NCBI RefSeq assembly: GCF_018327645.1
Contig: NZ_BMAY01000003.1
Location: forward strand, 1,514-65,513
DNA from: Lactobacillus corticis
GTDB taxonomy: Bacteria > Bacillota > Bacilli > Lactobacillales > Lactobacillaceae
DNA length: 64,000 bases
Direction: 5' to 3'
Made by a program: the position numbers and the translations under genes. The notes beneath the pieces are model-generated. The model worked only from the letters and a program-made list of their open reading frames with translations. It was not told where the DNA came from and ran no database searches. Positions 44,809-52,368 of this stretch are shown here, one piece after another (position 1 is the first letter of the stretch; every line of letters starts with the position of its first letter).

Positions 44809-44947
44809 GAATTTAAGAAACTATACTCTTGATGGTGAAAATGACGTATTGTTCAATAGACATACGAAGTTCATAGTAACTGATATGTATGAAAAAGATG
44901 GCAGACAATTCATTGAGGTGGTTGAAGATGAAAGAAAAGAAGGATGA
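44768..44947 (+). pseudogene. ADP-ribosyltransferase-like C-terminal fragment
   Basis: An open stretch without its own start, reading LKGHSGRNLRNYTLDGENDV then LFNRHTKFIVTDMY and FIEVVED. The pattern SGR...S/T...ENEVLF...TKFxV is the C-terminal half of ADP-ribosyltransferase exoenzyme domains. Here the normal E-x-E is E-N-D, so the second Glu is changed. The N-terminal half is missing and the frame differs from the preceding MuF piece, so it is a dead remnant or an orphan cassette. Such domains are known MuF-fused toxins. The family call is by eye. Confidence 0.5.
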
Positions 44948-45092
44948 ACGAATACCTATCACTCTTGAAAACTTACATGAGCTAATTTCAAAAATACCAC
45001 CCGAAGTATTCGAAAAAGCTCGAAAAAAGAGAGAACAAGATATGGCTAAAAGTCGTAAATTCTGGGAGGATAGAGACAATGGAAAGAGATGA
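44928..45092 (+). CDS. Small protein coupled to the ADP-ribosyltransferase-like fragment, candidate orphan immunity protein
   Basis: A 54-aa charged protein (ERIPITLENLHELISKIPPE, then a Lys/Glu/Arg-rich helix). ATG 44928 has GAGGTGG upstream and overlaps the stop of the toxin-like fragment by 20 bases, repeating the arrangement seen at 44034. No motif recognised. The immunity role is inference from position. Confidence 0.45.
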   Translation: MKEKKDERIPITLENLHELISKIPPEVFEKARKKREQDMAKSRKFWEDRDNGKR

Positions 45093-45132
45093 TTATTTTG
45101 TGCTAGCTTATAAGCTTCTTAAAATTCTTTAA
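45079..45132 (+). pseudogene. Start of a phage YjcQ-like gene, truncated
   Basis: 17 codons (MERDDYFVLAYKLLKIL) then a stop. The MxxDDFFVxxYKxLKYL pattern is how phage YjcQ-family proteins begin. It overlaps the preceding small gene. The rest of the gene is gone. Confidence 0.35.
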
Positions 45133-45475
45133 ACCAAGGGCATCCCTAACATGAAAATCAACACCTATCCATGGCTTACTTATACAGCTTGATGGGTCAG
45201 CGGTGATAATTTGGATAGAAGCGTAGTTAACACTACAAAGGTGGGGATGGAAGCATCTCGCTAAGGGGTTAGCTAAATCTAAGAAGGAGTCGACCTTGAA
45301 AAAGAAATTATGGTGGTTTACTCCCCCTAACAAAGAGCAAATTTGCTCAAAACGCTTCTTAGGTGCTTTTACTAGTATCCACGAACGATACCAGACTTAG
45401 AAACCAAGACTTGAATTATTTTTTCCGCACTTTTTCCGCAAAATTTGTTTTAAATACTTTTTTAGCATTTTGACA
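45133..45475. other. Degenerate prophage edge, no gene recognised
   Basis: About 340 bases with stops in all frames. One frame gives ~50 residues (WKHLAKGLAKSKKES, LKKKLWWFTPPNKEQ) without a start and with no recognised match. Near the right end, TTTTTCCGCACTTTTTCCGC is of the kind seen beside integrase/attachment regions. Together with the adjacent tRNA-Leu this suggests an old integration site; no att repeat was found. Confidence 0.35.
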
Positions 45476-45501
45476 AAAATAAAAACGTTGATATATCAAC
45501 G
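45476..45501 (-). terminator. Terminator of tRNA-Leu (minus strand)
   Basis: On the minus strand the palindrome CGTTGATATATCAACG is followed by a T-rich tail. Confidence 0.7.
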
Positions 45502-45538
45502 CTTTTGAACTTATTGAATTGTGGAAAAAACATCTTTA

Positions 45539-45622
45539 TGCCCGCTAAAGGATTCGAACCTTCACTCTGTTGCCAGAACAGCGACCTGAACGCTGCGCGT
45601 CTGCCAATTCCGCCAAGCGGGC
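45539..45622 (-). tRNA. tRNA-Leu (anticodon CAG)
   Basis: 84-nt class II tRNA on the minus strand. Acceptor GCCCGCT/AGCGGGC, anticodon stem CAGCG/CGCTG with loop TTCAGGT (anticodon CAG), an extended variable arm, and GGTTCGAATCC. Its 3' side faces the prophage remnant. Confidence 0.93.
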
Positions 45623-45729
45623 AAATCTTAAACAAATCTATTACAAGTACATCATCTATAATAACAAAAATTTGGTAAAATGGAACCCATGAAATGAATT
45701 TTTTTGGATTATAGAGAGGAATAGCAGAA

Positions 45730-47016
45730 TTGTCAAAAATAAAGAAATTACTAGTTAGTTTACTTGCCTTTTTGATGCTGGCCACCGTTGCACCCCTATC
45801 GGGCGTACAAGCTGCCTCGGCAAACGAGACTAGTATTAGTAACTATAAATCATCTGATTTAAGTTTAAACGTAAAATCGGCCTTAGCGATCGATGCTTCG
45901 ACTGGCCAAGTTCTATATGCCAAAAATGCCAATAAGGCTTTACCAATTGCTTCGATGACTAAGCTAATCACTGTATATTTAACCTTGCAAGCCATTAAAC
46001 AAGGAAAGATCTCTTGGTCAACCAAAGTTAAGCCAACCAGCCAAATTGTGAAGGTGGCTAATAATTCGGAATATTCGAATGTTCCCTTGTATTCAGGCCA
46101 TTCATACACGGTTAAACAATTGTATGAAGCCACTTTAATTGAATCCGCTAATGGCGCAGCGATGATGCTGGCAAAAGCAATTAGCGGCAATCAAGTTACC
46201 TTTGTTAAGAAGATGCGGGCCTTAGTTAAAAAGTGGGGCATCACTGATGCGGAAATTTACAATGTAAATGGGCTGCCTAACAGTTATTTAGGTACTGATG
46301 CCTATCCGGGTGCTGCTAAAAATGCCGAAAACCACCTGTCAGCTAAGGATATGGCAATTATTGGGATGCATTTAATTGACGATTACCCTGAAGTCCTAAA
46401 TACCACTAAAATTGCTAAAAAGACCTTTGTTGATGGCTCTACCAAGACTCAAATGACCAATTTTAACTGGATGTTGAAGGGACTGTCGTCATATGACAGT
46501 AGATATCCAGTTGATGGTTTGAAGACTGGAACCACCGATGCTGCCGGTGCTTGTTTTATCGGTACGGTTAAGAAAAATGGTGGTCGAATTATTACGGTCG
46601 TGATGGGAGCACAACATAAGAGTGCTTCTGATGCTTCAAGATTTAAACAAACCGACAAGCTCTTAACCTGGATTTATGCAAATTATAAGTCAGTTAATTT
46701 GACCGCTAATTCCAAGTTGATGACCGTCAAAGTTCCGTATGGTGAAGACACGACTGCCAATGTTGGAGTAAAGCAAACAACTACGCTATGGGATCCTGTC
46801 GACGGTAAATCTTTGTCAGCTAGTTTGACTAGAAAAACGGTTAACGCTCCATTAACTAAGGGCAAGACTGTGACAACCGCTAACTTTAAGTCAGGTTCAA
46901 CCAAGCTGATTTCACTAAATTCGCCAAATGGAATGAAGGTTAAAGTCGCCTCCCTCCAAAATGATAACGAAGTCAATTTCTTCGTGAAAATTTGGCGGAC
47001 AATTTTTGGTAAATAA
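45730..47016 (+). CDS. dacA: D-alanyl-D-alanine carboxypeptidase (PBP5-like, S11)
   Basis: 428 aa, exported by a signal peptide (cleavage near VQA-A, residue 28). The S11 active site is complete: SMTK (Ser75, Lys78), SAN (139-141) and KTG (265-267). A C-terminal PBP5-associated beta domain follows, ending in a weakly amphipathic WRTIFGK. It trims the terminal D-Ala of peptidoglycan stem peptides. TTG start with AGAGGA upstream. Confidence 0.93.
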   Translation: MSKIKKLLVSLLAFLMLATVAPLSGVQAASANETSISNYKSSDLSLNVKSALAIDASTGQVLYAKNANKALPIASMTKLITVYLTLQAIKQGKISWSTKVKPTSQIVKVANNSEYSNVPLYSGHSYTVKQLYEATLIESANGAAMMLAKAISGNQVTFVKKMRALVKKWGITDAEIYNVNGLPNSYLGTDAYPGAAKNAENHLSAKDMAIIGMHLIDDYPEVLNTTKIAKKTFVDGSTKTQMTNFNWMLKGLSSYDSRYPVDGLKTGTTDAAGACFIGTVKKNGGRIITVVMGAQHKSASDASRFKQTDKLLTWIYANYKSVNLTANSKLMTVKVPYGEDTTANVGVKQTTTLWDPVDGKSLSASLTRKTVNAPLTKGKTVTTANFKSGSTKLISLNSPNGMKVKVASLQNDNEVNFFVKIWRTIFGK

Positions 47017-47018
47017 TC

Positions 47019-47867
47019 ATGCCTGAGATAAGTCCAGAACTCTTAAGTTCAGTTATTCATCCGCGCCAAAGCGATACTCACAAAGGCGACTATGGCAGGG
47101 TATTGCTGATTGGCGGATCTGATCAATATGGCGGCGCAATTATCATGGCCGCTGAAGCAGCCATTAATAGTGGCAGTGGGTTGGTTTGCGTAGCAACGCA
47201 CTCAATTAATTTAGGTGCCTTGCATGCGCGCTTGCCTGAAGCCATGTTTATTGACTGGCGCGATCGGAATTTAGGGGCCATGATCGGTCAGGTTGATGTC
47301 ATTGTGTGCGGTCCTGGATTAGGTCAGAGCGACCAAGCAATTAAGCTATTGCAGCTGTTAAAGGTAAATTTAACGGGCGAGCAAACCGTGATTTTAGATG
47401 CCAGTGCGCTTGACCTTATTGCCAAAAATAAAGAATTAATGCCAACCAGGTCCAAGTTGATTATTATGACACCCCATCAAATGGAATGGCAGCGATTAAG
47501 TCAGCTGCGAATTCCTTTCCAGACAGACAGTGCCAATCTGGCTGCATTAAGGGCGCTAGTACCTGGCAGCAAAGGGGTTTTGGTTTTGAAATCCAATCAT
47601 ACCAAGGTATTTGATACTGATGGCAATATTTATACCAACCCTTTAGGCAATCCGGGGATGGCAACCGGAGGCACGGGCGATACTCTGGCCGGTATAATTG
47701 GTGGCTTTTGCGCGCAATTCGGTGGAAAAGTAAACAGCGTTTTGGCAGCAGTTTATATCCATTCCTGGGCTGGCGATTTGATTGGTCAGGATCATTATGT
47801 CGTCAGACCAACGCAAATTTCTGCCTTATTGCCTAGGCTCATGAAAAAAGTAGCAGAAAAGCTGTAA
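47019..47867 (+). CDS. nnrD: ADP-dependent NAD(P)H-hydrate dehydratase
   Basis: Repairs hydrated NAD(P)H. 282 aa, ribokinase-like fold: HKGDYGRVLLIGGSDQYGGA near the N-terminus, CGPGLGQS, and the nucleotide loop NPGMATGGTGDTLAG. It carries only the dehydratase domain; no epimerase (NnrE) part is fused. It starts 2 bases after dacA and is cotranscribed with it. Confidence 0.92.
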   Translation: MPEISPELLSSVIHPRQSDTHKGDYGRVLLIGGSDQYGGAIIMAAEAAINSGSGLVCVATHSINLGALHARLPEAMFIDWRDRNLGAMIGQVDVIVCGPGLGQSDQAIKLLQLLKVNLTGEQTVILDASALDLIAKNKELMPTRSKLIIMTPHQMEWQRLSQLRIPFQTDSANLAALRALVPGSKGVLVLKSNHTKVFDTDGNIYTNPLGNPGMATGGTGDTLAGIIGGFCAQFGGKVNSVLAAVYIHSWAGDLIGQDHYVVRPTQISALLPRLMKKVAEKL

Positions 47868-47872
47868 TTTCT

Positions 47873-47902
47873 TTGTAAAAAATCGCCGATTTATGTTACA
47901 CT
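47873..47902 (+). promoter_or_regulatory. Promoter of the L,D-transpeptidase gene
   Basis: TTGTAA, 18 bp, TACACT with an extended -10 TG (TGTTACACT). Confidence 0.6.
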
Positions 47903-47931
47903 CTTGTTACAGAAAAAGAGGGGACAAAAAA

Positions 47932-48957
47932 ATGAAGCGAAAAAATTTTGCAGGTTTTTTGGCAGCACTAATACTGCTGATTGGTAGTGGAGTACAAGTT
48001 AAAGCTGCGGAAGATAATCAAGCGACGCAATCAGTGAATTCTAGCAGCGTAACAACGAACACTGATGCAACAAGCAGCGACGTTTCTTCAAGCAGCGCTG
48101 TTTCTTCAAGCTCGACAAGTTCTAGTTCAACTAGTTCAGCTGCCAGCAGCAGTTCCAAGAAGACTGATAACAAGTCTAAGACTAAAAAGACTAAGAAGAC
48201 CACCAAGAAAAAGGTTGTAAAGAAGTCGAAAAAGTCGAAGAAAACTAGCAAGAAGACTAGCAAAAAGGCTACTAAAAAGACCAGTAAAAAGTCAAAGAAG
48301 AGCAGCAAGAAGGCTACTAAAAAGACCAGTAAAAAGTCAAAGAAGAGCAGCAAGAAGGCTACTAAAAAGACCAGTAAAAAGTCAAAGAAAAGCAGCAAAA
48401 AGACTAGTAAAAAGACCAGTAAGAAGTCAAAGAAAACTAGCAAAAAATCAAAAAAGACTGTAAAACGTCACAAGACAAAGTACCAACCTTACGCTGACCC
48501 TAGAGATATGCGGCGGTCAAACTATTGGAACAAGTATTCTGAAAAGAAGAAGTATCCAAATTTGCGCAAGGTTAAGCATTTAAACATTCGGGTGTCACTG
48601 TTAGGCAATCGGGTTTATGTGCGGTCAGGCAAAAAAGTTATCTACACGATGTACTCGTCTGCTGGCCGGTTTGTCAATGGTAAGAGTTTAACGCCTACTG
48701 GCAACTATCGGGTACAACGTGAACGCGGCAGTCGGTTCGATTATGCTAAGTACTACGTTTCATGGAAGGGCCACGGCGTCTATCTCTTCCACTCAACTAC
48801 TACTTATTATTGGTCTAACACCTTTAATATGACTGAAGCCCGCAAGTTGGGCAAGATGCCAGCTTCACATGGCTGCATTCGGTTGACGGTTAAAGATGCC
48901 TACTGGTTCTACAAGCATTTGCCAACTGGAACACCGGTTTACATTAGAAATAGATAA
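47932..48957 (+). CDS. YkuD-family L,D-transpeptidase with lysine-rich repeat linker
   Basis: 341 aa. Signal peptide ending near VKA-A, then a ~55-residue Ser/Thr-rich stretch, a ~110-residue Lys/Ser/Thr region with 15-residue repeats, and a C-terminal YkuD domain with YLFHSTTTYYWS and the active-site ASHGCIRL (catalytic Cys). It should cross-link or modify peptidoglycan outside the cell. The strongly basic linker could bind the anionic wall or teichoic acids (inference). ATG 47932 has AGAGGGG upstream. Confidence 0.9.
   Translation: MKRKNFAGFLAALILLIGSGVQVKAAEDNQATQSVNSSSVTTNTDATSSDVSSSSAVSSSSTSSSSTSSAASSSSKKTDNKSKTKKTKKTTKKKVVKKSKKSKKTSKKTSKKATKKTSKKSKKSSKKATKKTSKKSKKSSKKATKKTSKKSKKSSKKTSKKTSKKSKKTSKKSKKTVKRHKTKYQPYADPRDMRRSNYWNKYSEKKKYPNLRKVKHLNIRVSLLGNRVYVRSGKKVIYTMYSSAGRFVNGKSLTPTGNYRVQRERGSRFDYAKYYVSWKGHGVYLFHSTTTYYWSNTFNMTEARKLGKMPASHGCIRLTVKDAYWFYKHLPTGTPVYIRNR
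48266..48430 (+). repeat. 45-bp tandem repeats coding lysine-rich 15-residue units
   Basis: Near-identical units spaced exactly 45 bp apart (GGCTACTAAAAAGACCAG recurs at 48268, 48313 and 48358), coding KATKKTSKKSKKSSK, followed by a degenerate copy. The exact identity points to recent slippage, so copy number may vary between strains. Confidence 0.85.
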
Positions 48958-48964
48958 TACTATT

Positions 48965-48991
48965 GAGGTTGGACTTGTCCAACCTCTTTTT
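48965..48991 (+). terminator. Terminator after the L,D-transpeptidase gene
   Basis: Perfect 9-bp stem GAGGTTGGA/TCCAACCTC, CTTG loop, T5. Confidence 0.92.
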
Positions 48992-49003
48992 ATAGGAGCA
49001 AAA

Positions 49004-49543
49004 ATGACCACAACAAAACGCGCAATTTGGGAAACATATATTGATTTATACGAGGAAAAGCCTAGCTATAAAATTACTATAAAAGAGTTATGCAACCGTG
49101 TTCCAGTTGCACGTACAACTTTTTACAGTTATTACCAAAACCTCGATGAGTTGAAAGATGATATTGAAAACTATCTGATCGATTCAATCAAAAATTGTGC
49201 TCAAGAAATGAGCGAAGGTGATATCTACCACATGGAGCTGGCGCCATTTTTTGAAAAAGTATTTGAATATATTCAAAAAGAACAGAGATTTTTCACTGCT
49301 TTTTTACTTCTACAGCCAAATAATAGCTTTATTGATAAATGGAAAAATGCTATTGAATTGCACTTTCGTAAAAGGTATGCAGATAAAAGTCATTCAGCTA
49401 ATTTCAACTTGATTGCCGCTTTTGCTGCTTCAGGAGTGATTGGCGGATATGAATATTGGTTAAAGGAGCCGGAAAAAGTCAATCCCCAGTCCTTTGAAAC
49501 CGTAGTTATTCAAATAATGGGTTTTTTGCGAAAAACCATTTAA
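49004..49543 (+). CDS. TetR-family transcriptional regulator
   Basis: 179 aa. N-terminal helix-turn-helix ITIKELCNRVPVARTTFYSYY followed by an all-helical ligand domain of the TetR_C 'DhaS/YxaF-like' kind. ATG 49004 has TAGGAGC upstream. A small dyad (ACACA...TGTGT at 49550-49568) right after the gene could be its operator, controlling the membrane protein gene downstream. Confidence 0.85.
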   Translation: MTTTKRAIWETYIDLYEEKPSYKITIKELCNRVPVARTTFYSYYQNLDELKDDIENYLIDSIKNCAQEMSEGDIYHMELAPFFEKVFEYIQKEQRFFTAFLLLQPNNSFIDKWKNAIELHFRKRYADKSHSANFNLIAAFAASGVIGGYEYWLKEPEKVNPQSFETVVIQIMGFLRKTI

Positions 49544-49549
49544 GACTGA

Positions 49550-49568
49550 ACACATTTAGCTTTTGTGT
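49550..49568 (+). promoter_or_regulatory. Short dyad between the TetR gene and the next gene
   Basis: ACACA and TGTGT around 9 nt, located 7 bp after the TetR stop. Weak evidence for an operator. Confidence 0.25.
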
Positions 49569-49632
49569 AGTGTTAAAGGTAAGATTGTTCTACTAAAATA
49601 CATTTATAAATTTACAGGAGGAAGTAATTTCA

Positions 49633-50337
49633 ATGTATTTTGGACATTTTGCCGTTGCTACAGTAATCAAAGCTAAAAATCCAGACGTGCCGGCCGCACC
49701 GATCTTTTTGGGCACCGGAGTGTTGGATATCCTTGATGGTGCTTTTATTTTAGCGGGGTTTGACAAAGTTACGCCTAATTTAAAAGCTTCACCATACTTG
49801 TTTTTCAATTTGACTTTTATTGATTGGGATCACTCATTCTTAGCTGCGCTCTTTTGGAGCTGGCTATGGGGGTTGATTTGCTATTATATTTACAAAAAAA
49901 ATAAAAAGATTGGCTGGGTCGCGGCCATAACTGCTTTTCTCCACTTTGTCTGTGACCTGCCTCTGCATAATCATGATATGGCCTGGTATCCGTTCTCAAA
50001 AGGTCACTGGGGAATGGGCATGTGGGGCACCTACCATGCTTGGGCTTGGGTAGTTGAAGCAGCCTTTACTGTCGGGATGCTGATCTATGCCTACCGGGTT
50101 CATCGCGATCGGGGAGAAAAGATCACTTGGCAGCTGGCATTGATTGGACTGCTAACGATTAGTCTTTCCCCATGGCTGTCACCAATGAAGATCGTTGCTA
50201 CCTGGCCTGAACCGTACGCAACGATTGGCCATGGAAGTTTGATTTTGCTCGGCTTCTTGCTTCCAGCCCTCATTTGTACTTGGCTGTATAAACGGTCGGG
50301 ACTTGATATAGGTAAAAAGGCAGCCGCAAAAGCTTAA
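49633..50337 (+). CDS. Membrane protein of the metal-dependent hydrolase (YdjM-like) type
   Basis: 234 aa with about six membrane segments. Conserved polar residues lie at membrane edges: GHFAVATVI, DWDHSFLAA, and HFVCDLPLHNHD. This His/Asp pattern is seen in the YdjM/LexA-regulated inner-membrane 'hydrolase' family, whose reaction is not established. ACAGGAGGAAG precedes the ATG. The TetR gene upstream may regulate it. Confidence 0.6.
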   Translation: MYFGHFAVATVIKAKNPDVPAAPIFLGTGVLDILDGAFILAGFDKVTPNLKASPYLFFNLTFIDWDHSFLAALFWSWLWGLICYYIYKKNKKIGWVAAITAFLHFVCDLPLHNHDMAWYPFSKGHWGMGMWGTYHAWAWVVEAAFTVGMLIYAYRVHRDRGEKITWQLALIGLLTISLSPWLSPMKIVATWPEPYATIGHGSLILLGFLLPALICTWLYKRSGLDIGKKAAAKA

Positions 50338-50343
50338 TTTTGC

Positions 50344-50372
50344 TTGTACTTTTTCCCTTTACCGTATATAAT
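50344..50372 (+). promoter_or_regulatory. Promoter of argS
   Basis: TTGTAC, 17 bp, TATAAT, just before the T-box leader. Confidence 0.8.
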
Positions 50373-50378
50373 CTTGTA

Positions 50379-50574
50379 CGTAGCTCAGCAGTAGTAACTA
50401 ATTTTTTTGCGACAGCGAGTCTGTACAGAGTGTGAGGCAGGCCAAAAGATTAGTGAAGGCGTGGCTGACCATTAAGCAAGTAAATAATTAAAGCGGATGA
50501 CATCATCAATTAGAGTGGTACCGCGGGTAAAAATACTCGTCTCTTTCTTTACTTTTGGGAAAGAGACTTTTTTT
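50379..50574 (+). promoter_or_regulatory. T-box leader of argS
   Basis: The T-box GAGTGGTACCGCGG lies at 50513-50526. A candidate specifier CGT (Arg) is at 50460-50462. The terminator (GTCTCTTTC/GAAAGAGAC, T7) is at 50539-50574. Uncharged tRNA-Arg should relieve termination. The assignment of the specifier is approximate. Confidence 0.85.
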
Positions 50575-50593
50575 GTCGATGAAAGGGAGCAGC

Positions 50594-52279
50594 ATGGATT
50601 TTAAACAAAAAGCAGCTGATTTGATTGTGGCTCAAACCAACTTACCAGCAGATCAAGTGTTTGGTCTGATTGAACGACCAAAAAACGCTAAGATGGGTGA
50701 TTATGCCTTTCCTTGCTTTGTTTTAGCAAAACAGTTTAAGAAGAACCCGGCAGCAATTGCGGGAGAAATTGCAGAAAGCATTAGTGATGAGGCTTTTGCC
50801 AAAATTGTTGCAGTTGGTCCATATGTCAACTTTACAATTGATCACAATTTATTAATTGCGCAAACTTTGCAAGCAGTTTTGAAGCAAGGGCAACACTATG
50901 GTGATCAAGAATTGGGCAAGGGGAACGTGCCGATCGACATGTCTAGTCCTAACATTGCCAAGCCAATGTCAATGGGTCACTTGCGTTCAACGGTAATCGG
51001 CAACTCGATTGCTAAAATTTTTGAAAAAGTTGGCTACACGCCAGTTAAAATCAATTACCTAGGCGACTATGGTACCCAATTTGGCAAGCTGATCACCGCG
51101 TACAAGAAATGGGGTAATGAAGCTGATGTTAAGCGCGATCCAATTCATTACTTGTTCCAATACTACGTTAAATTCCACCAAGAAGCTGAAGACCATCCTG
51201 AATTAGAAGATGAAGGACGTGCTTGGTTTAAGAAGCTTGAAGACGGCGATCAAGAAGCTGTTGAACTATGGCAATGGTTCAGAGAAGTTTCTTTGAAAGA
51301 ATTCAAGCGGATTTACCAAGAATTAGGCGTAGAATTTGATTCTTACAATGGTGAAGCTTTCTACAATGACAAGATGGATGCTGTTGTTGAAGAATTGAAG
51401 GATAAGAATTTGCTGGTTGAATCACGCGGAGCTCAAGTGGTTGAACTTGGCCAAGATGAAAATCCGGCAATGATCTTGAAGAGTGATGGTACCAGTATTT
51501 ACCTGACGCGGGATTTGGCCGCAGCTGAATGGCGGATGAAGGAATACAACTTCGTTAAAATGCTTTATGTGGTTGGTAATGAACAAACTGAACACTTTAA
51601 GCAATTGAAGGCTGTTTTAAAGAAGATGGGTTATGACTGGTCAGATGACATTTACCACGTACCATTTGGCTTGATTACCCAAAACGGCAAGAAATTATCG
51701 ACTCGTAAAGGTAATGTTGTTTTCTTAGACCAAGTTTTGAAGGACGCCGTAAAATTAGCGCGGGCCCAAATCGATGCTAAGAATCCTAGCTTGGCAAATA
51801 AGGATGAAGTTGCTCATGACGTTGGTGTCGGTGCGGTTATTTTCCATGACTTGAAGAACGACCGACTTGACAACTTCGACTTTGACTTGGAAGAAGTTGT
51901 GCGCTTTGAAGGTGACACGGGTCCATACGTGCAATATACTAATGCTCGTGCCCAATCTGTTTTGCGCAAGGCTAAAGCACTGGGTAAAGAAGCATCACTA
52001 GCTGACATTAACTTAGACGACGAATGGGCTTTCCAAACAGCTAAGGATTTGGCTGACTTCCCACGCATTATTGCCCGTGCTGAAGAGAAGTTTGAACCTT
52101 CAGTAGTTGCTAAATACTCTTTGGCATTGGCTAAGAAGTTCAATAAATACTACGCAAACGTGAAAATTTTAACGGATGATGAACAATTGCCTGCGCGGCT
52201 GGCATTAGTTGAAGCTGTATCAACTGTGTTAACTGAAGCTCTGCGGTTATTAGGAGTCAATGCACCTAAAGAAATGTAG
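50594..52279 (+). CDS. argS: Arginyl-tRNA synthetase
   Basis: Class I synthetase, 561 aa. The HIGH-equivalent is MSMGHLRST after SSPNIAKP, and the KMSK-equivalent is KKLSTRKGN. The C-terminal anticodon-binding helix bundle is complete. ATG 50594 follows AAAGGGAG; upstream in-frame codons lie inside the T-box terminator. Confidence 0.96.
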   Translation: MDFKQKAADLIVAQTNLPADQVFGLIERPKNAKMGDYAFPCFVLAKQFKKNPAAIAGEIAESISDEAFAKIVAVGPYVNFTIDHNLLIAQTLQAVLKQGQHYGDQELGKGNVPIDMSSPNIAKPMSMGHLRSTVIGNSIAKIFEKVGYTPVKINYLGDYGTQFGKLITAYKKWGNEADVKRDPIHYLFQYYVKFHQEAEDHPELEDEGRAWFKKLEDGDQEAVELWQWFREVSLKEFKRIYQELGVEFDSYNGEAFYNDKMDAVVEELKDKNLLVESRGAQVVELGQDENPAMILKSDGTSIYLTRDLAAAEWRMKEYNFVKMLYVVGNEQTEHFKQLKAVLKKMGYDWSDDIYHVPFGLITQNGKKLSTRKGNVVFLDQVLKDAVKLARAQIDAKNPSLANKDEVAHDVGVGAVIFHDLKNDRLDNFDFDLEEVVRFEGDTGPYVQYTNARAQSVLRKAKALGKEASLADINLDDEWAFQTAKDLADFPRIIARAEEKFEPSVVAKYSLALAKKFNKYYANVKILTDDEQLPARLALVEAVSTVLTEALRLLGVNAPKEM

Positions 52280-52280
52280 A

Positions 52281-52294
52281 ACAAAGCGCTTACA
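52281..52294 (+). promoter_or_regulatory. Candidate cre (CcpA) site before fba
   Basis: ACAAAGCGCTTACA; read on the minus strand it matches 12 of 14 positions of TGWNANCGNTNWCA. It lies about 14 bp before the -35, a position used for CcpA activation of glycolytic genes. Motif-based inference. Confidence 0.4.
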
Positions 52295-52307
52295 TGAGGC
52301 GCAAATA

Positions 52308-52336
52308 TTGTGGAATAGATCACTAAAGGGTACAAT
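52308..52336 (+). promoter_or_regulatory. Promoter of fba
   Basis: TTGTGG, 17 bp, TACAAT. Confidence 0.65.
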
Positions 52337-52368
52337 AAGACTGTAAGTTTTTTAGGAGGTATTTTTGA

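Noticed and set aside
45462-45785. Minus-strand open frame across tRNA-Leu and the start of dacA.
   Set aside because: It overlaps a tRNA and has no ribosome site or recognisable product.
48018-48443. A 141-codon minus-strand frame rich in Phe/Leu that looks like a membrane protein.
   Set aside because: It is the complement of the Lys/Ser codons of the L,D-transpeptidase linker, with no start signal.
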